Positions 35,340 through 43,146 of a stretch of DNA of 64,000 nt are shown here, in pieces. The stretch is from Collinsella aerofaciens. Its GTDB lineage: Bacteria > Actinomycetota > Coriobacteriia > Coriobacteriales > Coriobacteriaceae. A program made the position numbers and the translations under genes. Below the pieces are notes generated by a model. It searched no databases, had not been told where the DNA came from, and worked only from the letters and a program-made list of their open reading frames with translations. The first letter of the stretch is position 1; every line of letters starts with the position of its first letter. The stretch covers positions 42,876 to 106,875 of the forward strand of contig NZ_JAQLFJ010000009.1 of NCBI RefSeq assembly GCF_028206795.1, given 5' to 3'.

Positions 35340-35648
35340 TTATTTGGTCAGCTGCTCGAGGAGCTGCTCGCGCTGACGGACGCCGAGGCCCTGGACGCGA
35401 CGAGTAGCGGAGATACCGAGCTCCTCCATGATCTTGGCGGCCTTGGCCTTGCCATAACCGGGGAGAGACTCGATGAGGGTGGAAACCTTCATGCGGGAAG
35501 CGATGGGGTCATCGGAGTTGAGCACGGACTCGAGGGACTTCTCGCCCTTCTTGATCTGCTCGCGAAGCTCAGCGCGGGCGTGACGTGCGGCGGCAGCCTT
35601 CTCAAGAGCCTGCTTGCGCTGCTCGTCGGTAAGCTGAGGGAGTGCCAT
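35340..35648 (-). CDS. mihF: Actinobacterial integration host factor (MihF)
   Basis: Small DNA-binding nucleoid protein unrelated to the HU/IHF family, found in actinobacteria. 102 residues, from the ATG at 35648 with GGAGG before it. A helical N-terminal part precedes the helix-two-turn-helix core VSTLIESLPGYGKAKAAKIM and a C-terminal GVRQREQLLEQL. Adjacency to gmk-rpoZ is the canonical context. An extended -10 lies about 45 bp upstream. Confidence 0.94.
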   Translation of the reverse strand: MALPQLTDEQRKQALEKAAAARHARAELREQIKKGEKSLESVLNSDDPIASRMKVSTLIESLPGYGKAKAAKIMEELGISATRRVQGLGVRQREQLLEQLTK

Positions 35649-35692
35649 TCGTACCTCCAAATAGTTGGGTTATATCTGATTCAATAATTGGC

Positions 35693-35701
35693 ATTTTAGC
35701 A
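35693..35701 (-). promoter_or_regulatory. mihF extended -10 element
   Basis: Minus-strand TGCTAAAAT, an extended -10 with an initiation point about 35-40 nt upstream of the ATG. No clear -35. Confidence 0.6.
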
Positions 35702-35784
35702 CGTAGAACGTACAAAATGCCTAATCGCGGCTCCATAGGTTAGACGATACCCGCAAAAAGTGCAATATACTGCGCCCAAAGTTA

Positions 35785-35842
35785 AGCCCCTGACCTGCGA
35801 TTCCACACAAAGGATGGGAAAGTTTACGCAGGCACAGGGGCT
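35785..35842 (-). terminator. Long hairpin after the pyr operon
   Basis: Arms AGCCCCTG/CAGGGGCT and CCTGCG/CGCAGG with a 27-base loop, 46 bp beyond the pyrF stop. The following T-tract is interrupted on the minus strand (TTAACTTT); on the plus strand it reads ATTTTG. Likely the operon terminator, possibly bidirectional. Confidence 0.55.
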
Positions 35843-35887
35843 ATTTTGTGCTAATGAGACCCAAAAGTGGTGACTTAGGGGAATCTT

Positions 35888-36604
35888 TTACGCGACGTTT
35901 TCGACCAGCTCGGCGACGATGGCGTCAAAGGCGGCAACCGGATCGTCGGCACCGGTGATGGGACGGCCCACCACAATGTGGCTTGCGCCACGCTCGATAG
36001 CCTGGGAAGGCGTCGCCACGCGGGACTGGTCACCAAGGGCGGCACCCACCGGACGCACACCCGGAGTCACGATCAGGGCATCAGGACCCAGCAGCTCACG
36101 CATGTCGTGAGCCTCCATCGGCGAGCACACGATGCCGTCGATGCCATTGGCCTGAGCAAGCTTTGCCAAGCGGGCGGCCTCCTCGGCCACGGGAGACTCG
36201 ACGCCGATCTCGCTCAAGGCATCCTGATTCATGCTCGTGAGCACGGTGATGGCGACGAGCTTGGCGCGGTCCTCACGCGCCTCCTCGGCACCCTCGCGGC
36301 AGGCAGCGAGCATAGCACCCGAGCCCAGGCCGTGGACCGAAAGCAGGTCGGCACCGGCAAGCGAGGCCGAGCGGGCAGCGCCGCGCACCTGATGCGGAAT
36401 GTCATGGAACTTAAGGTCGAGGAAGACCTTAAAGCCAAGGTCCTTAAAGGTCTTGACGATCTGGGGACCCTCAGCGTAATAGAGCGTCATGCCGACCTTG
36501 AGCCAGGCGGCATGGCCCGAAAGCTCGTGGGCGAGCTCGAGCGCGCGCTCACGGTCGCAGTCGAGGGCGACGATAACACGGTCGCGGGCATCATTCTCTA
36601 GCAT
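35888..36604 (-). CDS. pyrF: Orotidine 5'-phosphate decarboxylase
   Basis: Last step of UMP synthesis. Motifs: VIVALDCDRERAL at the N-terminus, the catalytic DLKFHDIPHQV (about residues 60-70), VTPGVRP, and the phosphate-binding IVVGRPIT. 238 residues, the short bacterial class. Start ATG at 36604 overlaps the end of pyrD by seven bases; last gene of pyrR-B-C-K-D-F. Confidence 0.96.
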   Translation of the reverse strand: MLENDARDRVIVALDCDRERALELAHELSGHAAWLKVGMTLYYAEGPQIVKTFKDLGFKVFLDLKFHDIPHQVRGAARSASLAGADLLSVHGLGSGAMLAACREGAEEAREDRAKLVAITVLTSMNQDALSEIGVESPVAEEAARLAKLAQANGIDGIVCSPMEAHDMRELLGPDALIVTPGVRPVGAALGDQSRVATPSQAIERGASHIVVGRPITGADDPVAAFDAIVAELVENVA

Positions 36605-37521
36605 TCGAAAGCACCCACCAGCTCGTTGATGTCCTTTACGCCCTGGGACTCGGCCCAGGCCTCGAGCTCATGCGCGATCTTAAGCGAAGCGCACGGATCG
36701 ACGAAGTTGGCCATGCCGACCGACACGCAGGTGGCGCCGGCCAGGATAAACTCAGCCGCATCCTCGCCAGTCATGACACCGCCGACACCGTTGATGGGGA
36801 TATCGACGGCCTGGGCAACCTCCCAGACCATGCGCACGGCGATGTGGTGGCACAGCGGGCCCGAAAGGCCGCCCTTGGGCTTGGCCACGCGGGACTTGCG
36901 AGTATGGACGTCGATGGCCATGCCCTGGATGGAGTTGATGACCGAAAGGCCGTCGGCGCCGGCAGCCTCGAGGGCCTTGGCGATCTCGGCGACGTTGACC
37001 GGCGCCATCTTCACGAACAGCGGCTTATCGGTCACCTTGCGGCAGGCAGCCATAACGGAAGAGGCGCCCTCGGGCGTGGAGCCCATGGCGGCACCGCCGG
37101 CGGCGATATTAGGGCAGCTCACGTTGATCTCGTAGCCGGCAGCCCAGGGGCACAGCTCGACATACATCTCGAGTGCGCGGACAAACTCGTCAACGGAGTG
37201 ACCGGCAACCTGACAGATGACCTGGCAGCCGTCCTTGGACAGCTGTTCGAGCCACGGACCGGACTCGCGGGCAAAGGCGGCCACGCCGGGGTTCTGAAGA
37301 CCCACGGAGTTGATCATACCGCCGGGAATCTCGGCCATGCGGGGCGCGGGATTGCCGGGCCAGGGCTCGGCAGCGCAACCCTTGGTGGTGATGGCGCCCA
37401 GCTGGGAAACATCAAAGAAGTTCTGGAACTGCCAACCGTAGCCAAAGGTACCGGCTGCGGTGTTAATGGGGTTCTGCATCTTGACGCCGCCGAAATCGAC
37501 GGCCATGTTCACGGTACCCAC
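36598..37521 (-). CDS. pyrD: Dihydroorotate dehydrogenase, class 1B catalytic subunit
   Basis: Oxidises dihydroorotate to orotate with FMN and passes electrons to PyrK and NAD. The 307-residue protein has NPINTAAGTFGYG near the N-terminus, the catalytic-base region EINVSCPN (cysteine, as in class 1), NSIQGMAID and GGVMTGEDAAEFILAGA. The frame is open far upstream inside pyrK, but the protein begins after the pyrK stop. GTG at 37521 overlaps that stop as TAGTG and has AAGGTGG upstream; GTG 37512 and ATG 37506 are alternatives. Confidence 0.94.
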   Translation of the reverse strand: MGTVNMAVDFGGVKMQNPINTAAGTFGYGWQFQNFFDVSQLGAITTKGCAAEPWPGNPAPRMAEIPGGMINSVGLQNPGVAAFARESGPWLEQLSKDGCQVICQVAGHSVDEFVRALEMYVELCPWAAGYEINVSCPNIAAGGAAMGSTPEGASSVMAACRKVTDKPLFVKMAPVNVAEIAKALEAAGADGLSVINSIQGMAIDVHTRKSRVAKPKGGLSGPLCHHIAVRMVWEVAQAVDIPINGVGGVMTGEDAAEFILAGATCVSVGMANFVDPCASLKIAHELEAWAESQGVKDINELVGAFEC

Positions 37522-38312
37522 TAGAAGACCACCACCTTGGAAGCATCGAACACGGGGCCGCACATACAAGCACCCTTCATACCGTCGACCGTCTCGACAT
37601 TGCAGGTGTTGCAGGCGCCAAAGCCACAGCTCATCATGCGTTCGAGCGACACCTCGCAGTACACACCGGCCTCGGCGGCAGCGGCGGCGACCTTCTTCAT
37701 CATGACGGCGGGGCCGCAGCTGGCGACGTAGTCGTAGCCGCCCTCTCCAAGCAGCTCGGCTGCCGGATCGGTGCAAAAACCGTGCGTGCCGAGCGAACCG
37801 TCGTCGGTGCACACGTTAACCGTGGCGCCCAGCGCACGGAACTCATCGACACCCACGGCCTTGGAAGCGGTGCCAAAGCCCAGGCACACGTCCATATCAA
37901 CACCCTGCTCGGCAAGCATGCCGGCAAGACACAGCACAGGCGGAACGCCGATGCCACCGGCGACGAGCAGTGCCTTCCTGGTGCCCTCGGGTACCATCCA
38001 GCCACGGCCACCGGGGCCCAACAGGTTAGAGGTGGAGCCAGGGCCCATCTGGGACAAACGGCGGGTATCGTCGCCCACGACGGCGTACCACAGCTCGACG
38101 GTGCCGGCCTCGGCGTCGGCGCGGTAGAAACTCAAGGGCACACGAAGCAGAGAAGACGCATCGCCGGGGACGGCGATGTTCACAAACTGACCGGGCTTGA
38201 GCGCACTTGCAAGCTTGGGGGCCGAGATAACGAGCGAGAAGATGCCGTCGGCGATCTCCCGGTTCGAGACGACCTCGAAGTCGTGCATGCGTGCAGTGGA
38301 AGGTGTGGGCAT
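37521..38312 (-). CDS. pyrK: Dihydroorotate dehydrogenase electron-transfer subunit
   Basis: FAD/2Fe-2S partner of PyrD. FAD domain with LRVPLSFYRADAE (about residue 57), NAD domain with LLVAGGIGVPPVL (about 115), and the C-terminal cluster ligands in CGFGACNTCNV followed by CMCG. 263 residues. Its presence confirms the NAD-dependent class 1B enzyme, fitting an anaerobe. GGAG lies five bases before the ATG. Confidence 0.95.
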   Translation of the reverse strand: MPTPSTARMHDFEVVSNREIADGIFSLVISAPKLASALKPGQFVNIAVPGDASSLLRVPLSFYRADAEAGTVELWYAVVGDDTRRLSQMGPGSTSNLLGPGGRGWMVPEGTRKALLVAGGIGVPPVLCLAGMLAEQGVDMDVCLGFGTASKAVGVDEFRALGATVNVCTDDGSLGTHGFCTDPAAELLGEGGYDYVASCGPAVMMKKVAAAAAEAGVYCEVSLERMMSCGFGACNTCNVETVDGMKGACMCGPVFDASKVVVF

Positions 38313-38359
38313 AGACGCTCCAATCCCCCATGCGGTTGCATGGTCTAAACGAACAGAAA

Positions 38360-38384
38360 GCGCGGCACCGCAAGGGCGCCGCGC
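38360..38384 (-). terminator. Hairpin between pyrC and pyrK
   Basis: Stem GCGCGGC/GCCGCGC with an 11-base loop and TTTCTG after it on the minus strand, in the 92 bp gap after pyrC. It may lower expression of pyrK-D-F relative to pyrB-C by partial termination. Confidence 0.55.
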
Positions 38385-38404
38385 ACAAAAGCGATAAGGC
38401 TATG

Positions 38405-39694
38405 CTAGCAGATGCAGCCGTCGGCAAGCGTCTGTTTACCGCCGACAAATACATCGGTGGCACGACCGGTGAGCGTGCGGCCGGCAAAACCGGAGTTCTC
38501 GGCGCGCGACTCGTAACCGTCCTCGCCAACCGTCCAGGTTGCGGAGGGGTCGAACACGGTCAGGTCGGCGACAGAGCCCGCCTTGACCTGAACCTGATCG
38601 AGGCCCAGAATCTCACGCGGCTTGATGGCCATGAGCTCGACCATGCGGCTCACGCTCATCTTGCCCGTGTTGACCAGCTCAGTGAGCACGAGCGACAGCG
38701 AAGTCTCGAGGCCAATCATTCCAAAGGGCGCGAGCTCGAACTCGCGGGCCTTCTCCCACGGGGTGTGGGGAGCGTGGTCGGTAACGATAGCGTCGACGGT
38801 ACCGTCGATGACACCCTGACGGATGGCCTCGGCATCCTCGTCAGTGCGCAGCGGCGGATTGACCTTGAGCGAGGTGTTGTAGGTCTCGTCCAGGTCGTTC
38901 TCGGTCAGGAACATGTGGTGCGGGGTGGCCTCGCAGGTCACCTGGACACCGGCAGCCTTACCGGCACGCACGAGCTCCAGGCCATGAGCGGTGGAGATGT
39001 GCTGGATGTGCAGCTTGGCACCGGTCAGCTTGGCAATCTCGATGTCGCGGGCAATCTGAAGCTCCTCGCCGGCGGCCGGCCAACCCTCGAGGGCCAGACG
39101 GGTCGAGACCTTGCCCTCGTTGATCTGGCCGTGGCCGACCAGATCCTCGTCCTGGCAGTGGCTCATAAAGACCTTGCCGAACATCTTGCCGTAGTCCATG
39201 CAGCGACGGAGCATGCCCGCGCCCTGCACGCCGCGACCGTCGTCGGTGAAGGCGACGGCGCCGTGGGCGACCATATCGCCCATCTCGGACATGGCCTCGC
39301 CCTTAAGACCGCGGGTCATGGCGCCCGACGGATAGACGCGGCAGTGGCCGACCTCGGCAGCGCGGGACTTGACGAACTCCACGACGGTGCCGTTATCGGT
39401 GACAGGATCGGTGTTGGGCATGGCGCACACGCCGGTGAAGCCGCCCTTGGCAGCAGCGCGGGTGCCGCTCTCGATGTCCTCTTTGACCTCGTAGCCAGGC
39501 TCGCGCAGATGCACGTGCATATCCACCAGGCCGGGGACGAGATACTTGCCGGAAAGGTCGCGGACCTCGGCTCCCTCGGCGGCGAGGTTCTCGCCGACCT
39601 CGGCGATCTTGTCACCGTCGATCAGGACGTCGACGACACCGTCAAGCTCGACGGACGGATCGACGACGTGGGCATTCTTAAGAAGCAAGGCCAT
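38405..39694 (-). CDS. pyrC: Dihydroorotase
   Basis: Zinc amidohydrolase that closes carbamoyl aspartate to dihydroorotate. Class I type: PGLVDMHVHLREPG (metal ligands, about residues 53-66), the region GGFTGVCAMPNT, a conserved Lys-containing segment, and TDHAPH. 429 residues. The ATG at 39694, with GGAGG eight bases upstream, overlaps the end of pyrB by 17 bases; the longer open frame upstream is inside pyrB. Confidence 0.96.
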   Translation of the reverse strand: MALLLKNAHVVDPSVELDGVVDVLIDGDKIAEVGENLAAEGAEVRDLSGKYLVPGLVDMHVHLREPGYEVKEDIESGTRAAAKGGFTGVCAMPNTDPVTDNGTVVEFVKSRAAEVGHCRVYPSGAMTRGLKGEAMSEMGDMVAHGAVAFTDDGRGVQGAGMLRRCMDYGKMFGKVFMSHCQDEDLVGHGQINEGKVSTRLALEGWPAAGEELQIARDIEIAKLTGAKLHIQHISTAHGLELVRAGKAAGVQVTCEATPHHMFLTENDLDETYNTSLKVNPPLRTDEDAEAIRQGVIDGTVDAIVTDHAPHTPWEKAREFELAPFGMIGLETSLSLVLTELVNTGKMSVSRMVELMAIKPREILGLDQVQVKAGSVADLTVFDPSATWTVGEDGYESRAENSGFAGRTLTGRATDVFVGGKQTLADGCIC

Positions 39695-40622
39695 TATCGG
39701 CACCTCCAAGCAGCAGATACAGGATAGCCATACGCACGCAGATACCGGCGTAGACCTGCTCCAGGATGACGGAGCGTTGCGGGTGGTCGGCCATATAGGA
39801 GTCGAACTCAACGCCGCGGTTGATGGGGCCCGGGTGGCAGATAATCGCATCGGGCTTCATGAGCTTCTCGCGGTCCTTGGTCAGACCGAAGAGCTTGTGG
39901 TACTCACGAATCGTGGGGAACGGTGCGCCCTCGAGGCGCTCCTGCTGCACGCGCAACATGTAGACGACGTCCAGCTCGGGCAGGACGGAATCGAGGTCGC
40001 TCGTCACGTGGTCGCAACCCAGAACCTCGGGCGCCGGCGGCAGCAGCGTGCCGGGGGCGACAGCGTAGGTCTCGCAGCCCATGATCTTAAGGGCGGGGAT
40101 CAGCGAGCCGCACACGCGGGAGTGCGCGATATCGCCGACGACGGCGACCTTCAGACCGTGGAAGTCACCCTTGTGCTCCCAGATGGTGTACAGGTCGAGC
40201 AGGGCCTGCGTGGGGTGGTTGTGCTTGCCGTCGCCGGCGCAGATGACGCTCGCGGGCGAGTTCTGCGTGACGATGTAGGGAGCACCGGCGTGCTTATCGC
40301 GAACGACGATGCAATCAATCTTGTAGGCGTTGAGGGTCTCGACGGTGTCGACGAGGCTCTCGCCCTTGACCGTGGAGGTCGAGGAGCCGCCAAAGTTGAG
40401 GCTGTCGGCCGAAAGGCGCTTCTCGGCGAGCTCGAAGGAGCTGCGGGTGCGCGTCGAGGGCTCGTTGAACATGTTGACGATGGTCTTGCCCTTGAGCGTG
40501 GGGACCTTCTTGATCGCACGCTCGTTGACCTCAGAGAACGCCTTGGCGGTCTCGAGGATGAGCTTGATGTCCTCTTCGGAGTACTCGGTAATGTCGATCA
40601 GGTGCTTATGGTTGAACGCCAC
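39678..40622 (-). CDS. pyrB: Aspartate carbamoyltransferase catalytic subunit
   Basis: Condenses carbamoyl phosphate with aspartate. Carbamoyl-phosphate loop STRTRSSFE (about residues 50-58), then HPTQALLDLYT and the C-terminal HPGPINRGVE. About 314 residues and no pyrI gene nearby, so the enzyme is presumably unregulated by a PyrI subunit. Starts: GTG at 40634 overlaps the GGGAGG Shine-Dalgarno and so is unlikely; GTG at 40622 gives an 11-base spacing and the usual N-terminus AFNHKHLID. Confidence 0.95.
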   Translation of the reverse strand: MAFNHKHLIDITEYSEEDIKLILETAKAFSEVNERAIKKVPTLKGKTIVNMFNEPSTRTRSSFELAEKRLSADSLNFGGSSTSTVKGESLVDTVETLNAYKIDCIVVRDKHAGAPYIVTQNSPASVICAGDGKHNHPTQALLDLYTIWEHKGDFHGLKVAVVGDIAHSRVCGSLIPALKIMGCETYAVAPGTLLPPAPEVLGCDHVTSDLDSVLPELDVVYMLRVQQERLEGAPFPTIREYHKLFGLTKDREKLMKPDAIICHPGPINRGVEFDSYMADHPQRSVILEQVYAGICVRMAILYLLLGGADNGLAS

Positions 40623-40626
40623 GGTA

Positions 40627-41223
<597 letters not shown>

Positions 41224-41250
41224 TCACATGTCTTGACTGCTGACACAGTC

Positions 41251-41336
41251 AAAAAAATAGATGCCCGACCGCTTAAAGCGGACCAGACACCCACAGGAAG
41301 GGCTGCTCTTTGGCAGCTATGTAATTCCATGTGGGT
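41251..41336 (-). promoter_or_regulatory. Attenuator leader of the pyr operon
   Basis: On the minus strand a terminator hairpin (41262-41289; core CCGC/GCGG with outer G-U-containing pairs) is followed by seven T (41251-41257), 40 bp before pyrR. Upstream, ACCCACA (41330-41336) can pair with TGTGGGT (41289-41295), and inside lies GCTGC-CAAAGA-GCAGC (41302-41317), a hairpin with a six-base loop close to the PyrR loop consensus CNGNGA. PyrR with UMP would favour termination. Confidence 0.7.
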
Positions 41337-41360
41337 ATCTCGTACCCCTTTAATGGTCAA

Positions 41361-41464
41361 GGGATAGTGTAGCCAACCTCGAGCTTAATTGCGAGCATAA
41401 ATACAGAACAATCCGTAAACGGGCGCAGGTGCTCCATAAACCTATATATATTTGTGGGACGAGC
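41361..41464. other. Divergent spacer between pyrR leader and rpmB promoters
   Basis: About 100 bp, AT-richer than its surroundings (for example CCTATATATATTTG around 41440). It should hold the pyr promoter on the minus strand, but I see no convincing -35/-10 pair. No open frame of interest. Confidence 0.4.
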
Positions 41465-41493
41465 TTGAAAACGCACGCACGAGCTGGCATAAT
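41465..41493 (+). promoter_or_regulatory. Upstream rpmB promoter
   Basis: -35 TTGAAA (41465-41470), exact 17-base spacer, -10 CATAAT (41488-41493). It would give a leader of about 160 nt before rpmB. Confidence 0.6.
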
Positions 41494-41599
41494 CCCCTCT
41501 GCTGCACGCAAATCGGATCTACGTCCAGGGCCGTGGCGTGAGCACTATCGCCAAAAGAGGAATATCTCTGTGTAGATTGCGCACAGGGAGCGCCTTCTG

Positions 41600-41608
41600 T
41601 GCTATAGT
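41600..41608 (+). promoter_or_regulatory. Proximal rpmB extended -10 element
   Basis: TGCTATAGT, an extended -10 about 55 bp before the rpmB ATG; a TTGCGC at 41577 is too far for a normal -35. Confidence 0.6.
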
Positions 41609-41662
41609 TCAGGCTTGTTTGTTAACGCGACATGTTCGTTTGTCGCCCAAGGAGGGTCAGTT

Positions 41663-41851
41663 ATGTCCAAAGTTTGCGAAGTTTGCGGTAAGCACCCCGT
41701 TGCCGGTCGCTCCATCAGCCACTCTCACCGCGTCACCAACCGTAAGTTCCGCCCCAACATCCAGCGCGTCTACGTCGTCGTCGATGGTCACCGTCGCAAG
41801 ATGAACGTTTGCTCCACCTGCCTCAAGTCCGGCAAGGTTGCGCGCTCCTAA
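41663..41851 (+). CDS. rpmB: 50S ribosomal protein L28
   Basis: 62-residue large-subunit protein. It begins SKVCEVCGKHPVAGRSISHSH and has two C-x2-C pairs (CEVC and CSTC), the zinc-binding form of L28. The frame is open 16 codons earlier, but AAGGAGGG before the ATG at 41663 gives the standard N-terminus. One of only three plus-strand genes, transcribed away from the pyr operon, with two promoters and a strong terminator. Confidence 0.95.
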   Translation: MSKVCEVCGKHPVAGRSISHSHRVTNRKFRPNIQRVYVVVDGHRRKMNVCSTCLKSGKVARS

Positions 41852-41920
41852 ATAAGGTCTTACCAACAAGTACCTCGGACTCTCCGGGTCAAAGACCTCG
41901 CGTTCACGTAGAACTAACCA

Positions 41921-41952
41921 AAGGCGTCCTCCCCCACGGAGGGCGCCTTTTT
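41921..41952 (+). terminator. Terminator after rpmB
   Basis: Stem AAGGCG-t-CCTCC paired with GGAGG-g-CGCCTT, then five T. Immediately followed by the left repeat of the RAYT unit. Confidence 0.9.
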
Positions 41953-41953
41953 G

Positions 41954-42017
41954 CACTCATTGGGGACAGACTTACATGAGTGTTTTCACGCATTGGGGAC
42001 AGACGTAACGCATGCCG
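41954..42017. repeat. Left REP-like repeats of the RAYT unit
   Basis: CACTCAT-TGGGGACAGACTTAC-ATGAGTG forms a hairpin with conserved loop (41954-41982); after TTTT a second, shorter copy with GCATTGGGGACAGACGTAAC follows (to about 42017). The first copy recurs inverted on the other side of the transposase gene at 42955-42993. Confidence 0.75.
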
Positions 42018-42037
42018 ACTGCGGTTCGGCCCCTACC

Positions 42038-42814
42038 TCACGCTGCCTCCTTCCAGCCTACAGTGGCCTTGGTCACGCTTGTAGCGCCGATACCGGTGAT
42101 ACGGGCAATTTGCTTGACCGTGAGATGTGCCCGCCTGAGCCTCAGCAGACAGGCATCACGTTCGGAGCGTGGCAGGGCCTTGAGCAGCGCAGGATCCATG
42201 CTCGGCAAAACTTCGCGCGCAACGGAAAGGGCGTCCTCATCGGGGATCCGTCGGCGCGGAAGAATCTCCACTGACCAGATGCGCCCGGCAACTTCCTCGA
42301 GATGCTCGCAATAGCAACGAGAGCCTCCGACAATATCGAGCATAGGGGCCGCGTCACAGATATCAAAGGGATCGTATCCCAGCTGGTATGCCTTGTAGCT
42401 TGACCAGCGGTAGGCATCGAGCGAGTCGAGCACACCTTTCACAGGATTGAGATGGATATAATCGAGCAACTGCACCGCCTGCGTGTCCGACTCGACCGCG
42501 ATCCGCGAATAGCGATTATCAAACAGGTGACCCGTTCTTCCCGTTTTTCCATTGAAATACTTGGCATAGGCCGTCAGCGCGCACTGCATTGCCTTTGAAA
42601 GGTTGTCATATGGGTCATCAACCATCAAATGGAAGTGATTATCCATAAGGCACCAGGCCAACACCGCCACGTCATGGCACGCAAACCTGTCCGATATGTC
42701 CGATAAGAAACGATAGCGGTCGGAATCATCTTCAAAAATGATCTGTTTGGAGTTGCCGCGGTCAAAGACGTGGTAATAGCCGGTGAGCGATATTTCGCGG
42801 GCGCATCGGGGCAT
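42038..42814 (-). CDS. REP-associated tyrosine transposase (RAYT, Y1_Tnp family)
   Basis: Single-strand DNA transposase/nuclease related to IS200/IS605 TnpA. HUH motif NHFHLMVD (His60, His62), a catalytic tyrosine in YAKYFNGKTGRTGHLFDNRYSR (Tyr83 or Tyr86), and a C-terminal extension of about 110 residues with a helix-turn-helix-like end (LTVKQIARITGIGATSVTKA). The ATG at 42814 has AAAGGAG upstream; 258 residues, apparently intact. RAYTs are domesticated single-copy enzymes that spread REP palindromes. Flanking inverted hairpins with a GGGGACAGACTTA core are its likely substrate. It is inserted between rpmB and adhE. Confidence 0.9.
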   Translation of the reverse strand: MPRCAREISLTGYYHVFDRGNSKQIIFEDDSDRYRFLSDISDRFACHDVAVLAWCLMDNHFHLMVDDPYDNLSKAMQCALTAYAKYFNGKTGRTGHLFDNRYSRIAVESDTQAVQLLDYIHLNPVKGVLDSLDAYRWSSYKAYQLGYDPFDICDAAPMLDIVGGSRCYCEHLEEVAGRIWSVEILPRRRIPDEDALSVAREVLPSMDPALLKALPRSERDACLLRLRRAHLTVKQIARITGIGATSVTKATVGWKEAA

Positions 42815-43020
42815 GGTCTCTCCTTTCAAAGCCGTACAGGCAACACCTAAAAGGAGAGAAGGAACGCGAAATGCTGAGCCTGTGACCTATTTATATCCAA
42901 TCTGCGCCAAAAACAGGCCCAGAACGGCAAAATGACAAATCCATGTCTGTCACAAATGAGTGAAAGCACTCATGTAAGTCTGTCCCCAATGAGCGGGGCA
43001 ATGCAATAGGCAGATAGTTA
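42815..43020. other. Region between the RAYT gene and the adhE control region
   Basis: Contains the right REP-like repeat (42955-42993); the remaining roughly 140 bp next to the RAYT start shows no gene. The RAYT promoter should lie here on the minus strand, but no clear elements are seen. Confidence 0.4.
42955..42993. repeat. Right REP-like repeat of the RAYT unit
   Basis: Inverted copy of the left repeat: ACTCATTGGGGACAGACTTA and ATGAGTG read on the minus strand, with only two changes over about 38 bases. It also contains the small hairpin ATGAGTG-AAAG-CACTCAT. Confidence 0.75.
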
Positions 43021-43024
43021 TAGT

Positions 43025-43036
43025 TGAAACGTTTCA
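43025..43036. promoter_or_regulatory. LacI-type operator, distal site at adhE
   Basis: Perfect 12 bp palindrome TGAAACGTTTCA with the central CG typical of LacI/GalR-family operators. 62 bp upstream of the extended -10 of adhE. Confidence 0.65.
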
Positions 43037-43042
43037 GTTGAT

Positions 43043-43054
43043 TGAAACGTTTTA
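43043..43054. promoter_or_regulatory. LacI-type operator, proximal site at adhE
   Basis: TGAAACGTTTTA, one mismatch from the distal palindrome, centred 18 bp from it. A tandem pair implies cooperative binding upstream of the promoter. The regulator is not encoded in the window. Confidence 0.6.
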
Positions 43055-43097
43055 GTATGCCTTTTACGGGAATCTTACCGTTTACCGAATTATTTCT

Positions 43098-43106
43098 TGC
43101 TATCAT
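43098..43106 (+). promoter_or_regulatory. adhE extended -10 element
   Basis: TGCTATCAT, about 40 bp before the adhE ATG. TTTACC (43081) is 14 bases upstream, too close for a standard -35. Confidence 0.6.
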
Positions 43107-43146
43107 GCAAGACGTAGGGTAAATCTCCGATCGCAAGGAGACACAA

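Noticed and set aside
42944..42966. Possible Rex site before adhE (TTGTGACAGACATGG region, minus strand)
   Set aside because: Only one half of the TTGTGA-N6-TCACAA palindrome is present and it overlaps the REP-like repeat.
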